A stretch of DNA of 64,000 nucleotides from contig JAKUOP010000007.1 in the NCBI GenBank assembly GCA_022450565.1, positions 48,693 through 112,692 on the forward strand, in the 5' to 3' direction. This document shows positions 40,183 through 48,999 of the stretch, in pieces. This DNA comes from Candidatus Nitrosopelagicus sp. GTDB lineage: Archaea > Thermoproteota > Nitrososphaeria > Nitrososphaerales > Nitrosopumilaceae. The translations under genes were made by a program, and so were the position numbers. The number at the start of each line of letters is the position of its first letter. Position 1 is the first letter of the stretch. The notes beneath the pieces are model-generated. The model saw only the letters and a program-made list of their open reading frames with translations, was not told where the DNA came from and did no database searches.

Positions 40183-42243
40183 CTATAACACTATGATTGC
40201 AAAGAATACAGGTACGAATACAATTGCAATTGTATTTAGTAGTTTGATTACTGTGTTTAGTGCAGGGCCTGCAGTATCTTTGTAAGGATCACCTATAATA
40301 TCACCTACAACTGCGACTTTGTGTTCTTCTGTTCCTTTTTCACCTTTCATCTCAATGAGTTTCTTTGCATTATCCCATGCGCCACCAGTATTTGCCAAGT
40401 GATATGCAAGGAATATTCCAGTAACTACTGCTCCCATAAGTAGACCTGCAACTGCAGATGGACCTAACAATATACCAACAACAATTGGTGCAGCTACTGC
40501 AATTGATGCAGACTTCCAAAGTTCGCCTATTGATGCTAATGTAGCAACATCAACACATTTTGCATAATCAGGTTTTGACTTTCCAGTTAGTATTTCAGGA
40601 TCGCCTTTGAATTGTCTTCTCACTTCATCCACCATTTTCTTGGCAGCCCTTTCAACACCACTGATTAATTGACCAGTGATAATGAATGGAATCAATCCGC
40701 CAACAAGTAGGCCTACAATTACTGAAGGGTTTGATAATCCATAATCAATTACCATTTCAGTGAAATAATGTGATGCCTCAAATTGAAATGCCTGAATCAT
40801 TGCTAATGCAGCCAATGCAGCACTTGCAATCGCAAATCCTTTTGTAACTGCCTTTGTAGTATTACCAACTGCATCAATTTCATCAGTGATTTTACGATTA
40901 TCCTCACCCATTCCAGTCATTTCTACAATTCCACCTGCGTTATCTGCAATTGGACCAAATGCATCAATAGCAAGAACAATTCCTGCAAGACTTAACATTG
41001 CCATTGCAGTAAGTGCAGTTCCAAATATTCCATAAAGTAATGGGTCAGAACCTTCTGGTGCAGCTGAAGAACACATAGCAAATGATATGATGATTGCTGC
41101 TACTAATGCAATCATGAATGGCCCAGTTGACTGTAATCCCTTAATGATTCCCATTAATGTTAATGATGCGTATCCCCATTTTGCAGATTCTGCAATTTCT
41201 ACAACTGGTTTGTACTTGTAATTTGTATAGTGATCTGTAATCTTTTGAATTACAGGAACAAGTATTACACCAATAACAGTGGCACCAAACAATGCATATG
41301 CAATTGGAGTTGTACCTAAAATTATGTATGTAAATACAAAGTTTAATGCGATTGCAATTGCAGCTGTAACATAAAATGAGATATTAAGTGGCTTCATGAC
41401 ATCTGTAATCTTTCTTGTACCAATTGTAGCAGTACCAATGATTGAAGCAATTAATCCTGATGCACCAATTAGTATAGGATATGCAAAATTTTCAGGTGAA
41501 CCGATTAGTGCAGCAATAAGTAATGCTGCAAGAATTGTTACAATATATGATTCATAGACATCGGAGCCCATTCCTGCAGCGTCACCTACATTATCACCCA
41601 CATTATCTGCAATTGTTGCAGGATTACGTGGGTCATCTTCTGGAATGTTAGCCTCAACTTTACCTACCAAGTCTGCACCCATGTCTGCTGCTTTAGTAAA
41701 TATTCCACCACCAATTCTAATGAATAATGCTATTAGACTTGCACCAATTCCAACACCTGCAATAGTAATTGGATTTGGGAATATCATATACAATATAGCA
41801 ATAGCAACTAATGCCATAGCGGGAATTGCTAAACCAACAGTTGCACCACCTCTAAAAGCAATTGCAAATGTTTTACCTAAACCAGAATCTGTTGCATTAG
41901 CTGCTCTTACAGCTGCTTTAACAGTAACTTTTAGTGAAATAATTCCTGCAATTGCAGAAAGTGTTGCGCCAACTGCAAATGCAATTCCATTTGAACCACC
42001 AATAAAGAATCCAATAATAACAGATAATCCAATTGCTATTGGAACAATAATTTTCATCTCTCGTCTAAGAAATGCGGCAGCTCCTTCTTTTACTGCATTT
42101 GAAATATCCATCATTTCTTTTGTACCTGGATTCTGTTTTGCAACCCAGCTTGTATAGCCTCCTGCAACTGCAAATGCGGCAATTGCTGCAATAACTGGTA
42201 AAATAACCTCTAATGGTAGAGGTAAAGTATTCTCAATAGCCAT
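40183..42243 (-). CDS. hppA: Membrane-bound proton-translocating pyrophosphatase, K+-independent type
   Basis: DVGADLVGK-like MGADLVGKVEANIPEDDPRNPATIADNVGDNVGDAAGMGSDVYES; GNTTKAVTKGFAIASAALAALA. Confidence 0.97.
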   Translation of the reverse strand: MAIENTLPLPLEVILPVIAAIAAFAVAGGYTSWVAKQNPGTKEMMDISNAVKEGAAAFLRREMKIIVPIAIGLSVIIGFFIGGSNGIAFAVGATLSAIAGIISLKVTVKAAVRAANATDSGLGKTFAIAFRGGATVGLAIPAMALVAIAILYMIFPNPITIAGVGIGASLIALFIRIGGGIFTKAADMGADLVGKVEANIPEDDPRNPATIADNVGDNVGDAAGMGSDVYESYIVTILAALLIAALIGSPENFAYPILIGASGLIASIIGTATIGTRKITDVMKPLNISFYVTAAIAIALNFVFTYIILGTTPIAYALFGATVIGVILVPVIQKITDHYTNYKYKPVVEIAESAKWGYASLTLMGIIKGLQSTGPFMIALVAAIIISFAMCSSAAPEGSDPLLYGIFGTALTAMAMLSLAGIVLAIDAFGPIADNAGGIVEMTGMGEDNRKITDEIDAVGNTTKAVTKGFAIASAALAALAMIQAFQFEASHYFTEMVIDYGLSNPSVIVGLLVGGLIPFIITGQLISGVERAAKKMVDEVRRQFKGDPEILTGKSKPDYAKCVDVATLASIGELWKSASIAVAAPIVVGILLGPSAVAGLLMGAVVTGIFLAYHLANTGGAWDNAKKLIEMKGEKGTEEHKVAVVGDIIGDPYKDTAGPALNTVIKLLNTIAIVFVPVFFAIIVL

Positions 42244-42301
42244 CTTAATAATCAGAAACGAAATTCTGAAGAATATAAATCATCAAGGTTTTTTGTTTTA
42301 G

Positions 42302-42664
42302 TTATTTTCGTTTTTTATATGGTGGGAATGTTCTACCTTTCAATCCTAACCGTACTAATTTGTTAAATCGTTTCCCATGACTGAGATATGGGAATCTATG
42401 ATGGATCAGTTCGTGGACAATTGTATTCTCAAGTGTCTTTTCATCGGGAATTTTTTTTACATTGATAAAAATAGAGTTATGCTCCAAGTAGGCTACACCA
42501 TAATATTTGTATGCTGTTGTACGACGACCCTCTGTAACTATTTTGGGTGCCATCAATACTTCCTTGCTTGTTAGAAATGCTTGAGGTTCTGATATTGAAA
42601 ATCGATCTGAATAAACACCGATTTTTTCTAGAATGGATAATCTTACATCGTCATCTAGTTTCAT
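42302..42664 (-). CDS. SprT/YgjP-like zinc metallopeptidase
   Basis: TIVHELIHHRFPYLSHGKRFNKLV (HExxH). Confidence 0.8.
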   Translation of the reverse strand: MKLDDDVRLSILEKIGVYSDRFSISEPQAFLTSKEVLMAPKIVTEGRRTTAYKYYGVAYLEHNSIFINVKKIPDEKTLENTIVHELIHHRFPYLSHGKRFNKLVRLGLKGRTFPPYKKRK

Positions 42665-42735
42665 GCTTAATTTCTAAAAAAAACTGTTTATTTGATAATG
42701 TCAATTGTTACTAGCTTTTTCATAAAATAATGAGG

Positions 42736-42784
42736 TCAGAGTTTAGTGTTGTAATCATGAATCATACAGCCACCGTCTCATCAT
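42736..42784 (-). ncRNA. Candidate C/D-box sRNA
   Basis: Reverse strand ATGATGA-gacggtggctgtatgattcatgattacaacactaaact-CTGA: C box, D box 49 nt span, weak D'/C' (CTGT..ATGATT). Confidence 0.3.
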
Positions 42785-42788
42785 TCCC

Positions 42789-43286
42789 TTAATTCATTGT
42801 ATTAACTATTTTTTGAACTTTTTCCTTTATTTCATGATTAATCTTAATGATAACCAAGCCCTCATTAGGTTGCCCATACATAACAACAAAGTTTTCTGGT
42901 GCATAAAGGCACACAGGTAATACCAGGAGGTCCTCTTCACCATCAACTGTTAATCTAATAGGAGGTTTCAATTCAAATGCATTTTTAATAATAGTAATGC
43001 TCTCTTGCGAAATCTCTCCTGATGGATTTTGGCAATCAAGGTTTGTTATAATAGATTCAGACTCTGGAATATTACGTTTTATTCTTTTTTCTTGACCATC
43101 GACAATTTGTAGAAATGGTACTAATCCCATTTTTAGAAGTTTATCAGTTGTAGCATCACCTACAGTTACAACTAATGAGTTTGCATATGCATCTTTGATA
43201 ATTTCTTCTTGCTCTGAATCAGTCTCTAACACTAGTCTGCCTAGTGGTGTTTTTAATTGAATGCGTAAATTTTCTGGTAGAATCAA
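42789..43286 (-). CDS. GTP-dependent dephospho-CoA kinase (DUF359 family)
   Basis: LVVTVGDATTDKLLKMGLVPFLQIVDGQEKR; NPSGEI; LTVDGEEDLLVLPVCLYAPENFVVMYGQPNEGLVII; TTG start at 43286 proposed. Confidence 0.88.
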   Translation of the reverse strand: MILPENLRIQLKTPLGRLVLETDSEQEEIIKDAYANSLVVTVGDATTDKLLKMGLVPFLQIVDGQEKRIKRNIPESESIITNLDCQNPSGEISQESITIIKNAFELKPPIRLTVDGEEDLLVLPVCLYAPENFVVMYGQPNEGLVIIKINHEIKEKVQKIVNTMN

Positions 43287-43290
43287 AGTA

Positions 43291-44382
43291 TTAGTTAGTT
43301 GATGGTGCAGTTTCAGCTTGCATTTGTTCTTGTAATTTGGCTGCAACAATACTACATTGTGCAGCGACATTTTTTGCTGAGATTCTAAATGCTTCTGCAC
43401 TTGGAGAATCAGAGTTTGTCATCATAACAGGTTTACCTAAATCAGAACCTTCCATAATACCTGAGTTAAGAGGAATTTCCCCTAAGAATGGAATATTATG
43501 TTTTTCACTAATTTTTTTTGCGCCACCATTTCCAAAGATATAATGGTTATTCGAACAATCAGGACACTGAAAGTAACTCATATTTTCTACAACACCAAGA
43601 ATTGGGACATTTAGTTTCTCAAACATGCCTATTGCCTTTACTGCTACATTACTAGCAACATCTTGCGGTGTTGTTACAACCAGAATTCCTGTAATTGGAA
43701 TAGTCTGTGCAAGTGTCAAAGGAATATCACCTGTTCCTGGTGGAAGATCAACAATTAGATAATCAAGGTTTGACCAGTTGGTATCAACTAGGAATTGTTT
43801 AAGAATTCCAGATATAATTGGACCACGATAAATTGCAGCCTGATGTTCTTGTTCAGCAAAAAAACCAAATGAAACGACTTTGAGGTCATTGAAATCTGCT
43901 GGTTGAAGTTTGTTATCTTCGACTTCCATAGCACCATCTTTCATTCCAAGCATTAGTGGTATTGACGGTCCATAGATATCTGCATCTAGTAATCCAACTT
44001 TGGCTCCTGTTTGTGATAATGCTATTGCAAGATTTAATGAAACGGTTGATTTTCCAACACCACCTTTTCCACTTGCAACACCGATAACATTTTTTACAGT
44101 TGCCATAGATTCGTCTGCATCTAATGACCTGCCTTCCATTACCTTTGCTGTAACTTTCATATCAAAATTTTTGATATCATCTAATTCGTCTATTGCTTTT
44201 CGTACATCTGCCTCAATTTCATCGTTAAATGGACATGCAGGTGTTGTTAACTCCAACGTAAATTTCAAGTCTCCAGAATTCAGTTCTAGGTCTTTTATCA
44301 TTCCCATTGACACTATATCCTTTTTTAAATCAGGATCAATGACAGTTGCCAATTTCTCTAATACTTGATCTACGCCAACCAT
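43291..44382 (-). CDS. Mrp/NBP35-family Fe-S cluster carrier ATPase
   Basis: N-terminal MIP18-like domain; GVASGKGGVGKSTVSLNLA; LIVDLPPGTGD; SYFQCPDC. Confidence 0.96.
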   Translation of the reverse strand: MVGVDQVLEKLATVIDPDLKKDIVSMGMIKDLELNSGDLKFTLELTTPACPFNDEIEADVRKAIDELDDIKNFDMKVTAKVMEGRSLDADESMATVKNVIGVASGKGGVGKSTVSLNLAIALSQTGAKVGLLDADIYGPSIPLMLGMKDGAMEVEDNKLQPADFNDLKVVSFGFFAEQEHQAAIYRGPIISGILKQFLVDTNWSNLDYLIVDLPPGTGDIPLTLAQTIPITGILVVTTPQDVASNVAVKAIGMFEKLNVPILGVVENMSYFQCPDCSNNHYIFGNGGAKKISEKHNIPFLGEIPLNSGIMEGSDLGKPVMMTNSDSPSAEAFRISAKNVAAQCSIVAAKLQEQMQAETAPSTN

Positions 44383-44560
44383 TATCCCAAATCACTATAC
44401 ACTTTATTTTAACTTAGATTAACTTAGTCTAAACTAATTCAAATTTTCATTAATTGAGAGTAAAAACTTGCTTTAATCGCGAAAAAATTGTCATTTCACC
44501 ATTAAATTATCAAATTTCACCCAAAGGTTCATAAATTGAAATTCATAAAAAAATTCACAG

Positions 44561-45166
44561 TTGTTTTCTGTTTCAACGCTTGTAGATATTGTAAGGATAC
44601 CACCTAATCTATTTGGTACAACACTCAAAAAAGCAGCTGAAAACATTTTGAAATCAAAATATGAAAGTATGATAAATCAGGATTTAGGATACATCATAAT
44701 GATAATGGGTGCTAAAGTTAATCCACTAGGAAAAATGATTCCTGGAGATGGTGGAACATTTCATCGAGTAGAGTTTCAAGCATTAACATTTTATCCAAAA
44801 CTTCAAGAAATTGTAAATGGTGAATTGGTTGACATCACAGACTTTGGTGCATTTGTAAGAATTGGGCCAACTGATGCTTTACTACATTTATCACAAGTTA
44901 TGGATGATTATCTAAAGAGTGATGTTGCTTCAGGAATGATTGTTGCAAATCAAAGTGGAAAAACATTGAAAGTTGGTTCTACAATTCGTGCTAGAATAAC
45001 TGCTGTTTCTCTTGGTAAAGCAGCATCTATGGGAAAGATTGGTATCACATGTAGACAACCATTCTTAGGTGCAGATGATTGGATAGCTGATGAAATTAAA
45101 AATACTGAAGATGGTGATAAAACTACGGAAGAAAAATCATCAGTAGTAAAAGTAAAGGAGAAGTAA
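44561..45166 (+). CDS. DNA-directed RNA polymerase subunit E' (Rpo7)
   Basis: FSVSTLVDIVRIPPNLFGTTLKKAAENILKSKYE; S1 domain GELVDITDFGAFVRIGPTDALLHLSQ; TTG start. Confidence 0.95.
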   Translation: MFSVSTLVDIVRIPPNLFGTTLKKAAENILKSKYESMINQDLGYIIMIMGAKVNPLGKMIPGDGGTFHRVEFQALTFYPKLQEIVNGELVDITDFGAFVRIGPTDALLHLSQVMDDYLKSDVASGMIVANQSGKTLKVGSTIRARITAVSLGKAASMGKIGITCRQPFLGADDWIADEIKNTEDGDKTTEEKSSVVKVKEK

Positions 45167-45167
45167 T

Positions 45168-45356
45168 ATGGCAAAAGAATTAGCATGTAGAAAATGTAAA
45201 CATGTAACAATTGGGAAAGTTTGCAGCGTGTGCAAATCTACGGATCTTTCACCTGATTGGAGTGGAATTGCATTAGTTGTTGATCCTACAACATCTCAAA
45301 TAGCTAAAACACTTGGGATTACTCAAAAAGGAAAATATGCATTAAAGGTTACGTAA
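45168..45356 (+). CDS. Spt4/RpoE'' transcription elongation factor
   Basis: MAKELACRKCKHVTIGKVCSVCKSTDLSPDWSGIALVVDP. Confidence 0.95.
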   Translation: MAKELACRKCKHVTIGKVCSVCKSTDLSPDWSGIALVVDPTTSQIAKTLGITQKGKYALKVT

Positions 45357-45357
45357 G

Positions 45358-46179
45358 TTGGGCTTTAATGCAAAACGTGAACTTAAAAGATTTCTAGAAG
45401 AAGATATTGGAAAAGGCGATATTACAAGTAAGCTTATCAAACAACAGCAAATTACAGCAAAAATTATCTCAAGAGAAGAAACTATTGTTGCAGGAGTAAA
45501 TTTTGCTAAGCAAATTTTTGCATTGAAAGGATGTCGTGTAAAAGTAGTCACAAATAACGGGAAAAAAAGTAAAGTGAATCAAACAATACTAGAAGTGAGA
45601 GGCAACGCCTATGCAGTTTTAAGTTGTGAAAGAACAGCACTTAATTTGTTATCAAGAATGTGTGGTATTGCGAACAAAACAAATCACCTAGCAAAAATAC
45701 TGAGAAAAACTAGATCAAGATCAAAATTGTTTGCAACTAGAAAAACCGCCCCTGGCTTAAGACAATTCGATAAAATTGCAGTAGAAATTGGTGGTGGTCA
45801 TAAACATAGAATGTCACTAGACGAAATGATTATGATCAAAGATAATCATATTTCAGTAGAATCACTTGAATTACTAATTAAAAAAGCAAAAAAAACTAGA
45901 AAACCAATTGAAGTTGAAGTAGAGAATCAGAACGATGCAATTTTTGCAGCAGAAATGGGTGTAGAAATAATCATGCTGGATAATTTCAGACCATCACAAA
46001 TAACTAGTGTCATGAAAAAGATGAAAAATCTGGGCTTGTTGAAAAATATTAAACTGGAAGCATCTGGAAGAATTAACGAGAAGAACATTTCCAAATATGG
46101 AAAGACTGGTGTAGATATGATTTCTGTTGGAGAAATAACTAATTCAGTAAATGGTGTAGACCTAAGTTTGGAAATTTAG
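45358..46179 (+). CDS. nadC: Nicotinate-nucleotide pyrophosphorylase
   Basis: EEDIGKGDITSKL; ATRKTAPGLRQFDKIAVEIGGGHKHRM; KDNHI; LEASGRIN; TTG start. Confidence 0.95.
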   Translation: MGFNAKRELKRFLEEDIGKGDITSKLIKQQQITAKIISREETIVAGVNFAKQIFALKGCRVKVVTNNGKKSKVNQTILEVRGNAYAVLSCERTALNLLSRMCGIANKTNHLAKILRKTRSRSKLFATRKTAPGLRQFDKIAVEIGGGHKHRMSLDEMIMIKDNHISVESLELLIKKAKKTRKPIEVEVENQNDAIFAAEMGVEIIMLDNFRPSQITSVMKKMKNLGLLKNIKLEASGRINEKNISKYGKTGVDMISVGEITNSVNGVDLSLEI

Positions 46180-47111
46180 CTAATAGCCAGCATTCTTTCT
46201 ATTGCCAATCTTGCTTTGTCAGCTATTTTCTTTGGTACTTTTACCTCGTATTTTTCATTTAGTAAGGAGTCATAGACCTTATCAAGTGTAATCATTTTCA
46301 TAAATTCACATTCTGCCTTTGCAGATGCAGGAACAAAATTCTTAGTTGGATTTTGCTGCTTCATTCTGTATAGTATACCAGTTTCTGTAGCAACTACAAA
46401 ATCATTTGATTGGGAATTTTGAACATGATTCATCATTCCCTCAGTTGATAATATTTGGACTTGACGTTCATTGTAACTTCCTGCAGCAACATCATAAAGC
46501 ATAGGAGATGTACAGCTACATTCTGGATGAATCAAAAATTCAGCATTCTGGAAGGAATCAAGCTTTGATTTCACATCATCTGGTGTAATTCCTGCATGAA
46601 CATGGCACTCACCAGCCCAAATGAACATGTTTTTTCTACCAGTCATTCTTGCTACGTACGAACCTAGAAACATGTCAGGTAGGAAGAGAATTTCTTTATC
46701 AGTTGGTATTGATTTTACTATATTTACTGCATTAGATGAAGTGCAACAATAATCTAGTTCAGATTTTATCTCTGCAGTTGTGTTTACATATCCTACAGAA
46801 ATTGCGTCTGGATGTTCCTTTTTCCATTTTTGTAATTGTGACAGTGTAATAGAATCAGATAGTGAGCATCCAGCATCTAAATCGGGAATTAAGACTTTCT
46901 TGTCTGGGCTTATTATTGCTGCAGTTTCTGCCATAAAATGTACTCCGCAGAATAGAATTGTTTTGTGATTAGTTTTTGCTGCCTGTCTTGCAAGTCCTAA
47001 CGAATCACCTACAAAATCTGCAACGTCCTGAACTTCTGGAATTTGATAATTATGTGCTAGAATAACAACGTCAGTTTCCTCTTTTAGTTTGGCTACCTTA
47101 TCTTTTAACAT
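46176..47111 (-). CDS. nadA: Quinolinate synthase A
   Basis: ILAHNYQIPEVQDVADFVGDSLGLA; FCGVHFMAETA; DAGCSLSDS; HPECSC. Confidence 0.96.
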   Translation of the reverse strand: MLKDKVAKLKEETDVVILAHNYQIPEVQDVADFVGDSLGLARQAAKTNHKTILFCGVHFMAETAAIISPDKKVLIPDLDAGCSLSDSITLSQLQKWKKEHPDAISVGYVNTTAEIKSELDYCCTSSNAVNIVKSIPTDKEILFLPDMFLGSYVARMTGRKNMFIWAGECHVHAGITPDDVKSKLDSFQNAEFLIHPECSCTSPMLYDVAAGSYNERQVQILSTEGMMNHVQNSQSNDFVVATETGILYRMKQQNPTKNFVPASAKAECEFMKMITLDKVYDSLLNEKYEVKVPKKIADKARLAIERMLAIS

Positions 47112-47203
47112 CCGAAAAATTATCGGTATTGATTATCATTTAAAGGATTATCTACTGCCAATTTTTTTAACAAATATTTATCAGAGTGGCAATTTTTGCC
47201 GTT

Positions 47204-48022
47204 CTAGGTACCAATCTTAATTTCATCAGTACAAATTGAGCGTAGCGTCTCTATGGCTGAAAGAACAGCTAGCCGACTTGTTTTTGGGTTAGTTGAATCT
47301 GGAACATTTTCTACGGTCGTTGTAATCTTGCCAAAACTTCCTTTGGATTCAATATAATGTGTGTTCATGTCTGTATTAGGGTCTACTACAACCTTTACTA
47401 TAGTCTCGTGACTTCCTATTCCAGCCAGACTAAGTAATGCTGATACGTTGACATTTTTTGGGAACAGTCTAACTGCCTCACTTGCAGAGCCCTCGAAAAT
47501 TGTTGTTACTTCTGAAATACTGTCAAGTTCAATATTTGATGTTTCAAAAAATTTAGCACCTTTCAAAGAGTCTGGATGTTTTGTTGTAGTAATTGTTACT
47601 GACTCTAATTCATTTCTTACAGATTTTAGTGCGTCCAATCCTGATATTGCACCTGATGGAAGATAAACAGTTTTTTTGAATTCCTTACACGCCTCAGAAA
47701 TTATCTCATAGACAGATTCATCCAGAAGCGCACCACCACTCATAATCATCAAATCCTTTCTGTTCTGCAAAATGCTTAATGCATTATCACTAACTGCATC
47801 TTGCGATGCAGCTTCTATAACCAAGTCCAAAGAATTTGATGAGAGTAGATGTGCATTCCCAACTATCTCAGGCTTTTGTTTTAATTTTGTTGCTAATGCA
47901 TCTGCCTTTGACCTATCAGAATCAAAAACATGCGTTAGTTGTGCTGGAATCATTCCTGTATCAATTGCTATTGCAATTTGAGTACCTATAGCACCACATC
48001 CTAGTAACCCTATACGCTTCAT
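47204..48022 (-). CDS. nadX: L-aspartate dehydrogenase
   Basis: IGLLGCGAIGTQIAIAID; MSGGALLD; YLPSGAISGLDALKS. Confidence 0.9.
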   Translation of the reverse strand: MKRIGLLGCGAIGTQIAIAIDTGMIPAQLTHVFDSDRSKADALATKLKQKPEIVGNAHLLSSNSLDLVIEAASQDAVSDNALSILQNRKDLMIMSGGALLDESVYEIISEACKEFKKTVYLPSGAISGLDALKSVRNELESVTITTTKHPDSLKGAKFFETSNIELDSISEVTTIFEGSASEAVRLFPKNVNVSALLSLAGIGSHETIVKVVVDPNTDMNTHYIESKGSFGKITTTVENVPDSTNPKTSRLAVLSAIETLRSICTDEIKIGT

Positions 48023-48096
48023 TTCGATAATTTGGTGTAGGGATAATAAATAAACTCTGAGTTATAGGCAAAAAACACAAACAAAAAAGATTTAGT

Positions 48097-48113
48097 GCTG
48101 GCTAATAGCCAGC
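48097..48113. promoter_or_regulatory. 17-bp palindrome GCTGGCTA-A-TAGCCAGC in nadX/nurA divergent intergenic region
   Basis: Perfect 8-bp arms about one base, flanked by TTAG/CTAA; candidate operator or hairpin. Confidence 0.5.
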
Positions 48114-48162
48114 TAATTTTCTACCCTAATGTTCATATTTATGAAATGCCAGATTATTGATT

Positions 48163-48999
48163 ATGCTAAATAGTGTGTTCAAGGAAGCAATTCAAAATAG
48201 AGAAAAGACACTTTCTATTCTCAAAGGACCAAAATATGAAAAAATAATTCAAAAGGCAAAAGAAAATTGGGTTGAATACAAACCACAGAAACAAGAGGTG
48301 ATTTCTGCAGGAATAGATAGTAGTTTTAACAGTACAAAATTTCAAGGTGCAGAACTTTGGGCCGTTACTGCAGTTTCTATAAAGTCAGATGGTGAAATTA
48401 TTGCAGATTTGCATGATTTTGGATTGGACACAAGTCCAGAACTGGCATCAATGGCAAGCAAGATGGAGATAGAAGCATGTAACATGTCAATTGATAATGC
48501 AGATTTGGTTTTGATGGATGGTTCACTTTATTCACAATTTATGACTAGGCAAGCATCTTTAACACAATTAATGATCGAATCCATAAAAAAGAGAGGTAAT
48601 GTGGTATTTGTTTCAAAAACATCTAACACACGAAAACAGTTTGAAGATTTAGGAGCAATAGCTGGTGACATTTTTTATTATAATCATGCAACTTCCACTC
48701 CTGGTTTCAGTAAGATTTTTGAGGATTCAAAATTTGGAAATGACAAAATAATCACATCTGTATTTGCGCGGTTAGCAGATTCTTTACCTTTAATCAAAGT
48801 GGAACTTTTTGGTTCAGGGCATACAGACAATGATGTAATTCAAATTTTAAACAAGATTTACAAAAATAGCATTGGTGGATATCCGTATTCATTGAAGCTT
48901 GCACACAACAATTGTAAAATTTCAGGAAATGACCTTACGAAACTGGCTAGTATTCACGGATTATCCAATGAAATTGGCTCTAGAGAGGTTCTAGGATGA
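48163..48999 (+). CDS. nurA: NurA 5'-3' nuclease
   Basis: AGIDSSFNSTKFQGAELWAVTAVS; LVLMDGSLYSQF; upstream of herA; ORF-track start 48157 also possible. Confidence 0.88.
   Translation: MLNSVFKEAIQNREKTLSILKGPKYEKIIQKAKENWVEYKPQKQEVISAGIDSSFNSTKFQGAELWAVTAVSIKSDGEIIADLHDFGLDTSPELASMASKMEIEACNMSIDNADLVLMDGSLYSQFMTRQASLTQLMIESIKKRGNVVFVSKTSNTRKQFEDLGAIAGDIFYYNHATSTPGFSKIFEDSKFGNDKIITSVFARLADSLPLIKVELFGSGHTDNDVIQILNKIYKNSIGGYPYSLKLAHNNCKISGNDLTKLASIHGLSNEIGSREVLG

Noticed and set aside
42245-42302. TTGATGA...CTGA pattern upstream of hppA on the minus strand
   Set aside because: Only about 35 nt, non-consensus C box, no D'/C', and it overlaps TATA-like promoter sequence; probably the hppA promoter/leader.
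43287-43400. N-terminal extension of the DUF359 ORF into mrp
   Set aside because: Lacks kinase motifs and overlaps Mrp coding sequence; a TTG at 43286 gives a sensible start.
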